This document shows, piece after piece, positions 9,247 to 19,004 of a DNA stretch of 64,000 bases; positions within the stretch are counted from its first letter, which is position 1; every line of letters begins with the position of its first letter. Origin of the DNA: Sphingopyxis microcysteis (GTDB lineage: Bacteria; Pseudomonadota; Alphaproteobacteria; Sphingomonadales; Sphingomonadaceae); contig NZ_JAANYY010000005.1 in NCBI RefSeq assembly GCF_012274265.1, forward strand, positions 310,001-374,000, written 5' to 3'. A program made the translations under genes and the position numbers. A model generated the notes under the pieces. The model was not told the origin of the DNA. It did not search any database and saw only the letters and a program-made list of their open reading frames with translations.

Positions 9247-9888
9247 ATGGTCCGACGCCACCCCCTGCCGCCGCAATGGCTGTTCAGCGACGAGCGGTTG
9301 GCGGTCGGTGTCGTGCGATTGGCGGCGTTGCTGCCGCCGGGCAGCGGGATCGTCCTGCGCCACGACAGCCTCGCTGCCGGCGCGCGCTGGTGCCTGTTGC
9401 GACGGCTGATCCGCACGGCGCGCGCGCGCGGGCTGACGATCCTGCTCGCCGGGTCGCCCGATGTGGCGCGGCGGTGCGGCGCCGACGGCGTTCACCTCCG
9501 CCAGCATGACGCGCGCCGCGCCGCGCAGGCACACCGGCTCCGCCTGATCGTAACAATGCCGGCGCATGACGCGCGCGAGGCCCGCCGCGCGCGCCGCGCA
9601 AAGGCCGACGCGGTCTTCATCTCACCGCTGCACCCGACACGCTCGCACCCTGGCGCCAAGGCGCTTGGCACAGCGGAGTGGTCGCGGCTGGCGCGGCTCG
9701 CGGGCGGCCAGCCGACCGCGCTGGGCGGAATGACGCTCACCCGTGCCCGAGCGCTGACCCGTCGGACGAGCGGCCTGAAACCCGGCTGGGCAGCGATCGA
9801 TGCGTGGGAGGAAAAGGCGGCACGGCGCGGGGCAAAGGCTGCGTCACTATTTGGGTCAGAGCGAGTCGAAAATAGTGACGTTCCGTGA
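9247..9888 (+). CDS. Thiamine phosphate synthase-like (ThiE/TenI) protein
   Basis: A 213-residue TIM-barrel protein. The visible family features are LTILLAGSPDVARR, GADGVHLRQHD, ADAVFISPLHPTRSHPG and ALGGMT, matching the pyrophosphate and thiazole-phosphate sites of ThiE/TenI. Loops are short and rich in arginine, and the last ~25 residues are unlike the family. This may be the single-copy thiamine phosphate synthase, or a TenI-like paralogue with another role. The final part of the frame contains an inverted repeat (about 9842-9883), so the true 3' end could have been extended by an inserted palindrome. Confidence 0.75.
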   Translation: MVRRHPLPPQWLFSDERLAVGVVRLAALLPPGSGIVLRHDSLAAGARWCLLRRLIRTARARGLTILLAGSPDVARRCGADGVHLRQHDARRAAQAHRLRLIVTMPAHDAREARRARRAKADAVFISPLHPTRSHPGAKALGTAEWSRLARLAGGQPTALGGMTLTRARALTRRTSGLKPGWAAIDAWEEKAARRGAKAASLFGSERVENSDVP

Positions 9889-9978
9889 CCCGGAGCGCAG
9901 CGCACTTAATGTGCGTGAGCACCGGAAGCGCGGAAGGTTGCTATTTGCAGGCCGCTATGGCCCGAATAGCGATGCAGC

Positions 9979-10692
9979 CTAGAAGCGGAAGGCGGTTCCG
10001 ACATAGACCGCCTGGCTGTCGCGACGCGAGTCGGTCAGCGGTTCGACGCGGTCGTCGGCGCGGTAACGGACGCCCGCAGTAACATCGATATTCTTGGTCA
10101 GGCGGTAGCTGCTGACCACATCGACCGCCGCGGCATCGCCCGGCGCGGTGATACGATCGGTCGCGCCGCTCGGGTCGGCGGGGCGGCTGATCATCCGCGT
10201 CGCAAAACGCGATTTCTTTTCGGCCTGTTCGGGCGCCTTGGCGACCGGCAGGTTCCTGAGGTCGGTACCGCGCGGCAGCGTCGGGGTAACGAATTTTTCG
10301 AACCCGACCGACGCGCCCAGATTATAGGCGACGGGGGTGATCGCGATCGGCGCGGTGCGACCCGCGGCAATGGCCGAAGTGCGCGCGGCGCTGGATGCGT
10401 CGTCGCGCGCCCGAATCACGACGGTGATCGCGCGGTTCTTGCGGCTGTCATCGGTGAGCGCGGGCGTGAAGCTGAAGCTGCGGCGCTGTTCTGCCGACAT
10501 CTTGGCATAGCGCGCGATCAGGCGGGGGTCGCCCGAAGCCGGGGTGAATTGACCGAGCAATGTTTCGGACAAGGCGGTGTCACGGATGCGTTCCGAGCGC
10601 GACATTGCGGCGAGCGCAGGCGGCAAGGCAAGCGAAACCACCGCCAAAGCGGTGAGACTGCCCTTCCAAAAATGCCGCGGTTTCCGCGTCAT
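9979..10692 (-). CDS. Conserved exported protein, probable outer-membrane-like C-terminus
   Basis: A 237-residue protein that I do not recognise by name. It has a signal peptide (basic start, hydrophobic core, cleavage near ALA|AM). A middle part has alternating strands. The C-terminal third has alternating hydrophobic strands (VVSSYRLTKNIDVTAGVRYR) and ends in YVGTAFRF, with the terminal phenylalanine typical of outer-membrane beta-barrel proteins. A full barrel is unlikely at this size; a partial or oligomeric barrel is possible. It is convergent with the ThiE-like gene. Confidence 0.6.
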   Translation of the reverse strand: MTRKPRHFWKGSLTALAVVSLALPPALAAMSRSERIRDTALSETLLGQFTPASGDPRLIARYAKMSAEQRRSFSFTPALTDDSRKNRAITVVIRARDDASSAARTSAIAAGRTAPIAITPVAYNLGASVGFEKFVTPTLPRGTDLRNLPVAKAPEQAEKKSRFATRMISRPADPSGATDRITAPGDAAAVDVVSSYRLTKNIDVTAGVRYRADDRVEPLTDSRRDSQAVYVGTAFRF

Positions 10693-10974
10693 GACCCTGC
10701 GACTCCAACCCCAAGTGATTCACGAGATAGGCTGCCTGCGACCATTTTGCCAGTGATTCCCAGCTAATTATTATGGCCAAACCGCTTTTCGATGAAATTG
10801 TTGCGCGATCACCACAGTCGCTCGGCGAATCTGACCAGAATCTGAACCGCGCCAGCGCCGAAATTGCCGCGCTTGCGGGGCGGCGGCAAGGGCGATAGAG
10901 ACGCTGGCAATATCGTTCTGCGCGGCGCGGTTCTCGCGATCCGGCCGCGCCCAAATAGATAAGGTGTTACCGGC

Positions 10975-11436
10975 ATGTCCCAGCTTTCCGTCCTTGCTTC
11001 GCGTGGTCGCCGTCCGATCGCGTTCGCGCTGCTCGGGCTTGCCGCGCTTGGGCTTTCGGCATGCGCCAACAAGGATCGGCCGCGCGCCGACCTCGCCGCC
11101 AGCCAGGTCACGACGATTGGCGTCAACAGCTATTTGTGGCGCGCCTCGCTCGACGCGCTGTCGTTCATGCCGCTGCTCCAGGCCGATTCGTCGGGCGGCG
11201 TCATCATCACCGACTGGTACGCGAACCCGGGCAATCCCGGCGAGCGGATGAAGGTGACGGTTTCGATCCTCGACCGCGACCTGCGCGCCGACGCGCTGCG
11301 CGTTGCCGCCTCGCGCCAGGTGGCGCAGGGCGCCGCATGGGTCGACGCGCCGGTCCAGGCCGCAACCGTTCAGAAGCTTGAGGAAATCATCCTCACCCGC
11401 GCCCGCGACCTGCGCCGCAGCGCCTTCAAGGACTAA
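10975..11436 (+). CDS. DUF3576 lipoprotein
   Basis: A 153-residue protein with a lipoprotein signal peptide: a basic N-terminus, a hydrophobic helix and the lipobox GLSAC with the lipidated cysteine at 30. The mature part matches DUF3576: VNSYLWRASLDALSFMPL, then ITDWYANPGNPGERMKVTVSILDRDLR and a helical end with ILTRARDLRR. DUF3576 proteins are alphaproteobacterial and usually sit just upstream of leuS, lptE and holA, as here. The role is unknown; an envelope-associated function is inferred from the lipid anchor and the lptE neighbourhood. Confidence 0.88.
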   Translation: MSQLSVLASRGRRPIAFALLGLAALGLSACANKDRPRADLAASQVTTIGVNSYLWRASLDALSFMPLLQADSSGGVIITDWYANPGNPGERMKVTVSILDRDLRADALRVAASRQVAQGAAWVDAPVQAATVQKLEEIILTRARDLRRSAFKD

Positions 11437-11487
11437 TCCGGCGGCGCGGGTTCGCGCCGACAACCAGACAAACGGGGTAACCTACAA

Positions 11488-14037
11488 ATGACCCGCGAAC
11501 CGCGCTTTGGCGCCCTCGCCGCTGACGCCCGCTGGCAAAAGGCGTGGGAGGCGGCGAACAGCTTTGCCACCACCGACAGCAGCGACAGGCCCAAGGCCTA
11601 TATCCTCGAGATGTTCCCCTATCCGTCGGGACGCATCCACGTCGGCCATGTCCGCAATTACACGATGGGCGACGTGCTCGCGCGGTTCAAGAAAATGACC
11701 GGGCATGACGTGCTCCACCCGATGGGCTGGGACGCGTTCGGGATGCCGGCCGAAAATGCCGCGATGGAAAAGGGCGTCCATCCGGGCGGCTGGACGCGCG
11801 ACAATATTGCCGCGATGCGCGCGCAGCTGAAACGCCTCGGCCTCGCGATCGACTGGAGCCGCGAGCTCGCGACGTGCGAGCCCGATTATTACGGCCAGGA
11901 ACAGGCGCTGTTCCTCGACCTCTTCGCGGCGGGGCTGGTGACGCGCAAGGAAAGCTACGTCAACTGGGATCCGGTCGACATGACCGTGCTCGCCAACGAG
12001 CAGGTCATCGATGGCCGCGGCTGGCGCTCCGGCGCGTTGGTCGAAAAGAAAAAGCTGTCGCAGTGGTTCCTGAAGATCACCGATTTTGCCGACGATCTGC
12101 TCGAAGGATTGGGCAGCCTCGACAAATGGCCCGACAAGGTGCGGCTGATGCAGGAAAACTGGATCGGCAAGTCGCAGGGGCTGGAATTCAGCTTTAAGCT
12201 GGCGGGCGGCGCGCCGGGTTTCGACGTCTTCACGACGCGCCCCGACACGTTGTTTGGTGCCAGCTTCGCGGCGATTTCGCCCGACCATCCGCTTGCCGAA
12301 AAACTCGCGAAGGATTCGCCCGAACTGGCGGCGTTCATCGCCGAATGCCGCCGTCAGGGTACCGCCGCCGAACAGCTCGACACCGCCGAGAAGATAGGCT
12401 TCGACACGGGCATTGCGGTCGAACATCCGCTCGATCCCAATTGGCATCTGCCGGTGTGGGTCGTGAACTATGTGCTGATGGACTATGGTACCGGCGCGAT
12501 CTTTGGCTGTCCCGCGCACGACCAGCGCGACCTCGATTTTTCGCGTAAATATGGCCTGCCTGTTCACCGCGTGATCGCCGACGGCGACGATACAGCGCAG
12601 CATTTCACCAGTGACGAGGCCTATACCGGCCCGGGCCGCCTCGTGAACAGCCACTTCCTCGACGGCATGAGCATCGACGAGGCCAAGGCGGCGGTCATCG
12701 CGCGCGCCGAGCATGAAGGCTGGGGCAAGGGTACGACCGTGTGGCGCCTGCGCGACTGGGGCGTGTCGCGCCAGCGTTACTGGGGTACACCGATCCCGTT
12801 CATCCATTGCGACGCGTGCGGGACGGTGCCGGTCCCCAAGGGCCAGCTGCCCGTCGTCCTGCCCGAGGATGTCGATTTCTCGATCCCCGGCAATCCGCTC
12901 GACCGCCACCCGACGTGGAAGAATGTCCAATGCCCGTCGTGCGGTGGTGAAGCGGTGCGCGAAACCGATACGCTCGACACCTTTGTCGATTCGTCTTGGT
13001 ATTTCCTGCGCTTTGCGAGCTCGCCGAGCGACCGGCCCTTCGACCCGGCGGTGATCCGCCGCTGGCTGCCGATCGACCAATATATCGGCGGCGTCGAACA
13101 TGCGATCCTCCACCTGCTCTACGCGCGCTTCTGGACGCGCGCGCTGCACAAGATGGGGATGATCGACATCGTCGAACCCTTCGCCAGCCTGTTCACGCAG
13201 GGGATGGTGACGCACGAGACGTACAGCCGGTCGCAGGGCGAAGGCCTGCCGCCGATCTTTTTCACGCCCGACGAGGTTCGCCGCAGCGCTGACGGCGCAA
13301 CGCTCGAAGCCGATGGCGCGCCGGTCGACGTCGGCCGCGTGATCAAGATGTCGAAGTCGAAGAAGAATGTCGTCGATCCCGACGCGATCCTTGACCAATA
13401 CGGCGCCGACGCCACGCGCTGGTTCATGCTGTCCGACAGCCCGCCCGAACGCGACCTCCCGTGGAGCGAGGCGGGGATTGAGGGGGCGTGGCGCTTCGTT
13501 CAGCGTCTATGGCGCCTGTTCGGCGAGACCGAAAATGTCGGTGATGGCAGTGAGGACTTGGGCCTCGCGCGCAAGCTGCATCAAGCGATCGCCGGGGTCG
13601 GGGCCGACATCGAGGCGCTGGGCTTCAACAAGGCAGTCGCCAAAATCCATGCGCTGGCGAACGACATCGAAAAGGCGAAACCTTCGGCGACGCGCGCCGA
13701 GGCGTGCCTGACGCTGATCCGCCTCGTCGCGCCGATGCTGCCGCATCTGGCCGAGGAAGCCTGGGCGGCGCTGCCGGAAGGTCGGCGCACTACGACGCTG
13801 ATCGCCGATGCCGCCTGGCCGACCGCCGATCCGGCGCTGCTGGTCGACGATGAGGTCACCATCGCGATCCAGATGGCGGGCAAGCTGCGCGATACGATGA
13901 CGCTCGCCAAGGGGCTCGACAAGGATGCCACCGAAGCTGCCGCGCTCGCGCGCCCCCGCATCGTTGAACTGCTCGGCGGTGCGGCGCCGAAGAAGGTGAT
14001 CGTGGTCCCCGACCGGCTCGTGAACATTGTTGTCTGA
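11488..14037 (+). CDS. leuS: Leucyl-tRNA synthetase
   Basis: An 849-residue class I aminoacyl-tRNA synthetase. The HIGH-type motif is HVGH (51-54, within [15 protein letters not shown]). The CP1 editing domain is in the middle ([17 protein letters not shown]), followed by a zinc-like segment (CDACG and CPSCGGE) and the KMSKS loop (620-624). The anticodon-binding domain closes the protein. It charges tRNA-Leu and edits mischarged products. It lies between the DUF3576 and lptE genes in the order usual for the group. A long open frame on the opposite strand is a GC-driven shadow. Confidence 0.98.
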   Translation: MTREPRFGALAADARWQKAWEAANSFATTDSSDRPKAYILEMFPYPSGRIHVGHVRNYTMGDVLARFKKMTGHDVLHPMGWDAFGMPAENAAMEKGVHPGGWTRDNIAAMRAQLKRLGLAIDWSRELATCEPDYYGQEQALFLDLFAAGLVTRKESYVNWDPVDMTVLANEQVIDGRGWRSGALVEKKKLSQWFLKITDFADDLLEGLGSLDKWPDKVRLMQENWIGKSQGLEFSFKLAGGAPGFDVFTTRPDTLFGASFAAISPDHPLAEKLAKDSPELAAFIAECRRQGTAAEQLDTAEKIGFDTGIAVEHPLDPNWHLPVWVVNYVLMDYGTGAIFGCPAHDQRDLDFSRKYGLPVHRVIADGDDTAQHFTSDEAYTGPGRLVNSHFLDGMSIDEAKAAVIARAEHEGWGKGTTVWRLRDWGVSRQRYWGTPIPFIHCDACGTVPVPKGQLPVVLPEDVDFSIPGNPLDRHPTWKNVQCPSCGGEAVRETDTLDTFVDSSWYFLRFASSPSDRPFDPAVIRRWLPIDQYIGGVEHAILHLLYARFWTRALHKMGMIDIVEPFASLFTQGMVTHETYSRSQGEGLPPIFFTPDEVRRSADGATLEADGAPVDVGRVIKMSKSKKNVVDPDAILDQYGADATRWFMLSDSPPERDLPWSEAGIEGAWRFVQRLWRLFGETENVGDGSEDLGLARKLHQAIAGVGADIEALGFNKAVAKIHALANDIEKAKPSATRAEACLTLIRLVAPMLPHLAEEAWAALPEGRRTTTLIADAAWPTADPALLVDDEVTIAIQMAGKLRDTMTLAKGLDKDATEAAALARPRIVELLGGAAPKKVIVVPDRLVNIVV

Positions 14038-14069
14038 CGGGATTTGAGGGAACGAACCGCTTCATTTCC

Positions 14070-14146
14070 CGTTCGTGTCGAGCGAAGTCGAGACACCCCA
14101 AGGCATGCACGACCGACGGGTGTCTCGACTTCGCTCGACACGAACG
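14070..14146. repeat. Intergenic palindrome between leuS and lptE
   Basis: Two 29-bp arms, 14070-14098 and 14118-14146, are perfect reverse complements (core TGTCGAGCGAAGTCGAGACA) separated by a 19-bp loop. The sequence is typical of the short palindromic repeats scattered between genes in sphingomonads. It could form a hairpin in the leuS-lptE transcript and attenuate or protect the message, but there is no T-run for a classical terminator. Confidence 0.85.
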
Positions 14147-14161
14147 GAATAAGGGTTACTG

Positions 14162-14707
14162 GTGCACAAGATGCGTAACCTCCTTCTCTCATCGCTCATC
14201 GCGGCTTCACTCACCCTTGGCGGCTGCGGTCTGCGGCCGCTCTACGCGAACGGCAGCCGCGGCGCGGTGGCAACGGTGCTTGCCGATGTCGATGTCGCGC
14301 CGATCGAGGGGCATTCGGGCTGGCTCGTCCGCAACGCACTGCGCGACCGGTTGCAGGCGACGCAGGGCGGACAGGGCGCGGGCAAGCGCCTGCGGCTCGA
14401 CGTGCGGCTCGAGGATTCGATCACCGGCTTTGGCGTCCGCGCCGACGATGCGGTGACGCGCGAGCGCCGGACGCTGCGCGCGCGCTATCAGCTCGTCGAT
14501 GCCGCGAGCGGCGAAGTGCTGCTCGACGCGACCGCCGCACAAGATGCCGGGATCGACGTCGTGGGCAGCGAATATGCGACGATCGCCGCCGAATCGTCGG
14601 CGCTCGAACGGCTCGCTTCGGGGATTTCGGATCAGATCGTCACGCGGCTCGCGGTCTATGTCGATCGTGGCGGCGGCCGGACGGCAACCTCTGCACCGAC
14701 GCCGTAA
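14162..14707 (+). CDS. lptE: LPS-assembly lipoprotein LptE
   Basis: A 181-residue lipoprotein from a GTG start (an ATG three codons in is also possible). The signal peptide ends in the lipobox LGGC, followed directly by GLRPLYA, the hallmark of alphaproteobacterial LptE. The mature part has the alternating strands and helices of the LptE fold. LptE plugs the LptD barrel and completes transport of lipopolysaccharide to the outer membrane. It is followed closely by holA, an arrangement conserved in proteobacteria. Confidence 0.92.
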   Translation: MHKMRNLLLSSLIAASLTLGGCGLRPLYANGSRGAVATVLADVDVAPIEGHSGWLVRNALRDRLQATQGGQGAGKRLRLDVRLEDSITGFGVRADDAVTRERRTLRARYQLVDAASGEVLLDATAAQDAGIDVVGSEYATIAAESSALERLASGISDQIVTRLAVYVDRGGGRTATSAPTP

Positions 14708-14713
14708 TCGGCG

Positions 14714-15745
14714 ATGAAGAGCGTCAAGCCCGCCGATCTCGAACGCCAGTCGCGCCTCGACCCCGCGCTCCGCTTCACGCTGCTGACCGGCCCCGACGAG
14801 GCGACGATGGCCGCGGTCGCCGGCCATCTGGTCGGGCTCGCGGGCAAGGATGCCGAACGGGTCGACCTGTCGGGGACGCAGCTCGCACAGGACCCCTCGT
14901 TGCTCGCCGCCGAAGCGGCGTCGATGTCGCTGTTCGCATCGGCGCGGATCATTCGGCTTGAACTCAGCGGCAGCGGCGACGACAGCCTGGCGGCGGTTGA
15001 GGCGCTGCTCGCCGCCGAGACCGCGATCAACCCGGTGATCGCGACCGGCGCGTCGGTCACCGCCAAGTCGAAACTGGTCAAGCTGGTCGAGGGCTCCGAC
15101 CATGCCGTCGCGGCGATCTGTTACCAGCCCGACCGCCGCGCGCTGGTCGGCATCGCGATGAGCGCCGCCGAGGAGCAGGGATTGCGGCTCGCCAATGCCG
15201 AGGCGCAATTGCTGGTCGATCTGGTGTCGGGCGATCAGGCGCTGATGCGGCGCGAGATTGAAAAAATGGCTCTGTATCTCGACGCCGCCGCCGATCGCCA
15301 GCGCCAGGTTACCCCCGCCGACATCGCCGCGCTGGGCGCCGCGACGCATGAGGAAGACGTCAGCGAGTGCATCAATGTCGCGCTGGGCGGCAAGGTGCGC
15401 GACCTGCCCGACATGCTGGCGAAGGCTGCGGCGGTGGGCGTCGCCGAAATCCGCATCATTCGCGCGCTGGCGATCCGCGCGCTGGCGCTGGCGCGGCTGC
15501 GCGCCGAGGTCGATGCCGGGGCGCATCCCGCCACCGTCGTCGCGGCGCGCACCAGTGGTATTTTCTGGAAGGAACGCGACGCGGTGACGGCGCAGCTGCG
15601 CATCTGGGATTCGGTGCGCGTCGCCCGGTTGATGAGCCGCCTGATCGAATGCGAACGCGCGCTCAAATCATCGGGTACGCCGGGCGGGGTGCTGTTCCGC
15701 AAGCTGATGACCGACATCACGCACCAGGCGGCGCGCGCTCGGTAA
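14714..15745 (+). CDS. holA: DNA polymerase III subunit delta
   Basis: A 343-residue clamp-loader delta subunit that starts 6 bp after lptE. The N-terminal AAA+-like domain lacks a functional Walker A site, as expected for delta. The KSKLVKLVEGSD and AICYQPDRRAL segments and the collar domain (HEEDVSECINVALGG, FWKERDAV, LIECERALKSSG) match HolA. Delta opens the beta clamp during replication. The lptE-holA pairing is a common conserved gene order. Confidence 0.93.
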   Translation: MKSVKPADLERQSRLDPALRFTLLTGPDEATMAAVAGHLVGLAGKDAERVDLSGTQLAQDPSLLAAEAASMSLFASARIIRLELSGSGDDSLAAVEALLAAETAINPVIATGASVTAKSKLVKLVEGSDHAVAAICYQPDRRALVGIAMSAAEEQGLRLANAEAQLLVDLVSGDQALMRREIEKMALYLDAAADRQRQVTPADIAALGAATHEEDVSECINVALGGKVRDLPDMLAKAAAVGVAEIRIIRALAIRALALARLRAEVDAGAHPATVVAARTSGIFWKERDAVTAQLRIWDSVRVARLMSRLIECERALKSSGTPGGVLFRKLMTDITHQAARAR

Positions 15746-15773
15746 TAACTCAACCGGTCCTGCAAAATTCGAA

Positions 15774-15841
15774 CCGTAGCCCTGAGCCTGTCGAAGGGCG
15801 CTTATCGGCATAAGCGCCCTTCGACAGGCTCAGGGCTACGG
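15774..15841. repeat. Perfect intergenic palindrome after holA
   Basis: Arms 15774-15804 and 15811-15841 are 31-bp perfect reverse complements (core CCTGAGCCTGTCGAAGGGCG) with a 6-bp loop. This is one of the most common sphingomonad repeat families. It lies between convergent holA and a TonB-dependent receptor gene and could end transcription from both sides, although no T-run follows. Confidence 0.88.
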
Positions 15842-15911
15842 TGATAGTGGCCGGTGCCCAAAGGAAAGGGTCTGACGCAACAGTGCCCGGCTGCGACAGA
15901 CCCTCCCTACG

Positions 15912-15932
15912 CCCTCCCCGAATGGGGGAGGG
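15912..15932 (-). terminator. Possible terminator of the first TonB receptor gene
   Basis: A short GC hairpin: CCCTCCCC at 15912-15919 pairs with GGGGAGGG at 15925-15932. It sits 12 bp past the receptor stop codon on the minus strand. There is no clear T-run, so confidence is low. Confidence 0.35.
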
Positions 15933-15944
15933 GGAGAGGCCGGA

Positions 15945-18752
15945 TCAGAACTGGCCGCGCAGCGTCACGCCATAGGTGCGCGGTTCGCCAGGGAAACCGA
16001 CGAACAGCTGGTTGGCGGTCCCGCTGAGCCCGCTCGATGCGGGCGCCGCGACGGCGCGGAAGGTGCCGCCGCCCTGTAACGGCATGTCGGCGCCGATCTG
16101 ATAATAACGCTTGTTGAACAGATTCTGCCCCCACAGCTCGACGCCCCAGCGGCGATCGGGGCCGTAGAGGCCGATCCGCCCGTTGAAGATCGCAAAGCCG
16201 TCCTGGACCTTTTCGATGTCGAGGTCGGAACCGGTGTTGGTGTCGCTCTGCAGCCGAGTGTCGAAATAGACGAGGCCGCTCATCCCCGAACTGCCGATCG
16301 GCGGCGTCCAGCTGATCCCGGCAGTCGCGACATAGCGCGGTGCGTTCGACACCCCGCGGCCGGGCAGCTGGAACAGCACCGGCGACAGTGGCCGCCCGCC
16401 CGTGCCCACCAGGTTGCGGCGATAGAGGGTGTCGACATAGGTCAGCCCCATGTTCACCGACAGATAACGCGCGGGGCGAATGAACGCCTCGATCTCGACC
16501 CCTTTCGACCGCACCCCGGGTTTCAGCCGGTTGGCGGCGCAGGCCCCGGTGGTCGCCGATCCGTCGGCGTCGGCGCCGCCCAGATCATCCTTGCACGCCT
16601 GGATATTGGTGACCTCGAAATTCACGCCGTTGAAGGTGTTGAGCTGGTAATTGCTATATTCCTGAAAGAAGGCCGCGACGTTGAGGTCAAAGCCCGGCCC
16701 GTCAAATTTGACCCCGATTTCATAGGCGTCGACCTTTTCGCTGGCGAACTGCAGGTCGCTCGCTTCGGGGCGTCCGTTGCCGCTGGTGTTGGCGGGCAGC
16801 GCCAGCCGCGCCGCGCAGGCGGTGTCGAACGTGACGTTACAGGTACGGTCGAGCGCCGAAAAGTCGAGGTTGAACCCGCCCGCCTTATACCCTTTGGACA
16901 CCGAGCCATAGACAAGCAGCTCGGGGGTCGGTTTCCAGCTGAGCACCGCGGTGCCGGTCCATTCATTATCCTTGAACTTCGTTCCCGCGGTGCCGCGCGG
17001 TAGATCGGGCGCGGTGCCGTTGATCACGCAGGGCAGGGTCGCGAGCGACTGGAACGGCGAATTGACCACCAGCGGACAGATGCCGTTGTTGAAATTGGCG
17101 TCGGCGTCCAGCGTCTTGCGTTCGCTGGTGTAACGCGCGCCGATCGTCAGCGTCAGCATATCTTCGACGATGTCGAAGCTGTTGTGGGTGAAGACCGCAA
17201 AGTTGCGGCTTTTCTGGGCAAAGGTCGATCCCTGGTTGCCGGTGCCGTTGATCGCCAGCGTCGGCTGGCCGAGCGCGGCGGCGAGCGATCCGAAGCCGGG
17301 GCGCGCCGGGTTGGCGATCAGCGCCGACAGCAGCGGGATCGACGCGCGGCGCGGGTCGCCGACCGGCAGCGCCGACAGCGCGGTGATCGTCCCCTGCACC
17401 ACCGGCACATTCACGCATTGCGGATTGGTCGGCAGCACCGCGGTCGGCAGCGCGCTGGCGAACAGCAGGCAGTTGGCGAACTGTTCGTAGTTGTTGCCGT
17501 AAACAATGTCGTCATCGACATCGAGTTTCTCGTTGGCGTAATAGCCGCCGACCAGCCAGTCGAGCCGCCCGTCGAACGCCTCGCCCTGCAACCGCAGTTC
17601 CTGCGTGAACAGGCGGAAACGGCGGTCGAGGTCGGTGCGGCGCAGGATGTCGAGGGCGCTGAAATCGGCGTCCTGGCCCTGCGCATTCTTGTAATCGCGA
17701 TAGGCGGTGATCGAGGTCAGCGATGCGCCGCCCAGATCCCAGCTGAGCTCGCCCGACAGCCCCCAATCCTTCGTATCCGAACGATAGGTCACGCCGGGGG
17801 TCGTCGCCTGGGTCCGGATGAAGCTGGTACCGGTGGGCGGCACCTGATGGTTGGCGCCCAGCGCCTGCAGCACCGGCAGCAGTGTGTTCGCCGATGCGAC
17901 GGGGAAACCGTCGGCGCCGCGCGTCAGGTTGCGCACCGGATTAAGCAGCACGCCGCCGCAGCAATTCTCGCTGCGCTCGCTATAATCGGCAATCAGGCGC
18001 AGCTTCACCGTTTCGCTGGGCTCAAGCAGCAACTGGCCGCGCGCCAGCCAGCGGTCGCGGTCGTTGATGTCGGGCTCGCCCGCGGTCGCATTGTCGATAA
18101 AGCCGTCGCGGCGTTGCCATACCCCGTCGACGCGCACCGCGGCCTTTTCGCCCAGCGGCGCATTGACCATGCCGTCGACGCGCCAATAGTCGTAATTGCC
18201 GAAACTGACCGACCCCTTGGCACCGAACGCCCCAAGGTCCGGTCCCTTGGTGACGATGTTGATCAGCCCCGCGGTCGAGTTGCGCCCGAACAAGGTCCCC
18301 TGCGGACCGCGCAGCACTTCGACGCGTTCGATGTCGCCGAGTTCGGACAGGCCGACCCCGGTGCGGCTGCGATAGACGCCGTCGATGAACAGCCCGACCG
18401 AGCTTTCGAGGCCGGGGTTTTCACCCACCGTGCCGATGCCGCGGATGCGCGCCGAGAAATTGACCTCGCTGGTCGCCCCCGACACCAGCAGCGACGGCGC
18501 CACCTGACCCAGCGCGCGGACGTCGGTTGCGCCGGTCTTTTCCAGCGTCTCGCCGGTCACTGCGGACACGGCGATCGGCACGTCGGACAGCGCCTCGCTG
18601 CGCCGGGTGGCGGTGACGATGATCGTCTCGTCGCTCGTTTCGGCCCCGGCGTCCTGCGCCGTGGCGGGCGTCGCCAGCAGGGCAAATGACAGCGACACGC
18701 CGACCGCGCTGGCGCGCAGCAAACCGGCGGTCCGGCTGGAAATATTGGTCAT
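15945..18752 (-). CDS. TonB-dependent receptor (paralogue 1)
   Basis: A 935-residue outer-membrane receptor. The start at 18752 places a signal peptide at the N-terminus (cleavage near ATAQ). A TonB-box-like segment follows (DETIIVTATRR). The plug has VEVLRGPQGTLFGRNSTAGLINIVT, and the long beta-barrel ends in YGVTLRGQF with terminal Phe. Such receptors in sphingomonads import siderophores, sugars, vitamins or aromatic compounds; the ligand is not evident. It is clearly paralogous to the next receptor gene in the same orientation: RIRGIGTVGENPGLESSV, FIDGVYRSR and the C-terminal block are shared. Confidence 0.93.
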   Translation of the reverse strand: MTNISSRTAGLLRASAVGVSLSFALLATPATAQDAGAETSDETIIVTATRRSEALSDVPIAVSAVTGETLEKTGATDVRALGQVAPSLLVSGATSEVNFSARIRGIGTVGENPGLESSVGLFIDGVYRSRTGVGLSELGDIERVEVLRGPQGTLFGRNSTAGLINIVTKGPDLGAFGAKGSVSFGNYDYWRVDGMVNAPLGEKAAVRVDGVWQRRDGFIDNATAGEPDINDRDRWLARGQLLLEPSETVKLRLIADYSERSENCCGGVLLNPVRNLTRGADGFPVASANTLLPVLQALGANHQVPPTGTSFIRTQATTPGVTYRSDTKDWGLSGELSWDLGGASLTSITAYRDYKNAQGQDADFSALDILRRTDLDRRFRLFTQELRLQGEAFDGRLDWLVGGYYANEKLDVDDDIVYGNNYEQFANCLLFASALPTAVLPTNPQCVNVPVVQGTITALSALPVGDPRRASIPLLSALIANPARPGFGSLAAALGQPTLAINGTGNQGSTFAQKSRNFAVFTHNSFDIVEDMLTLTIGARYTSERKTLDADANFNNGICPLVVNSPFQSLATLPCVINGTAPDLPRGTAGTKFKDNEWTGTAVLSWKPTPELLVYGSVSKGYKAGGFNLDFSALDRTCNVTFDTACAARLALPANTSGNGRPEASDLQFASEKVDAYEIGVKFDGPGFDLNVAAFFQEYSNYQLNTFNGVNFEVTNIQACKDDLGGADADGSATTGACAANRLKPGVRSKGVEIEAFIRPARYLSVNMGLTYVDTLYRRNLVGTGGRPLSPVLFQLPGRGVSNAPRYVATAGISWTPPIGSSGMSGLVYFDTRLQSDTNTGSDLDIEKVQDGFAIFNGRIGLYGPDRRWGVELWGQNLFNKRYYQIGADMPLQGGGTFRAVAAPASSGLSGTANQLFVGFPGEPRTYGVTLRGQF

Positions 18753-18946
18753 GGATCTGGCCCTCCTCAATCGGTCAAATTTTGCGGGAGAGCGGCACGA
18801 TTTCTTATTTGCAGCAGAACCTATCATGACATCGCGGTGGCTGGCCAGTACCAGCCCGCGCCGTAACGTCATTGCGCGCCGAGCGCGGCTTTTCGGTCAC
18901 AGCTGTCAGAGGTAACAGCTTGACGGGTGCGGCGGCGTTTCGGGGC

Positions 18947-18980
18947 AAAAAAAGAGGGCGGGACCGATGGTCCCGCCCTC
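18947..18980 (-). terminator. Rho-independent terminator of TonB receptor paralogue 2
   Basis: Perfect 12-bp arms GAGGGCGGGACC (18954-18965) and GGTCCCGCCCTC (18969-18980) are followed on the minus strand by seven Ts (A-run at 18947-18953). It lies 25 bp beyond the stop codon of the receptor at 19005. This is the clearest intrinsic terminator in the window. Confidence 0.85.
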
Positions 18981-19004
18981 GCTCTCGTCAGGTGCGATGT
19001 GCGG

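Noticed and set aside
11482..13398. Long open frame antisense to leuS
   Set aside because: It mirrors the high third-position GC of leuS; low-complexity Arg/Asp-rich product with no family features.
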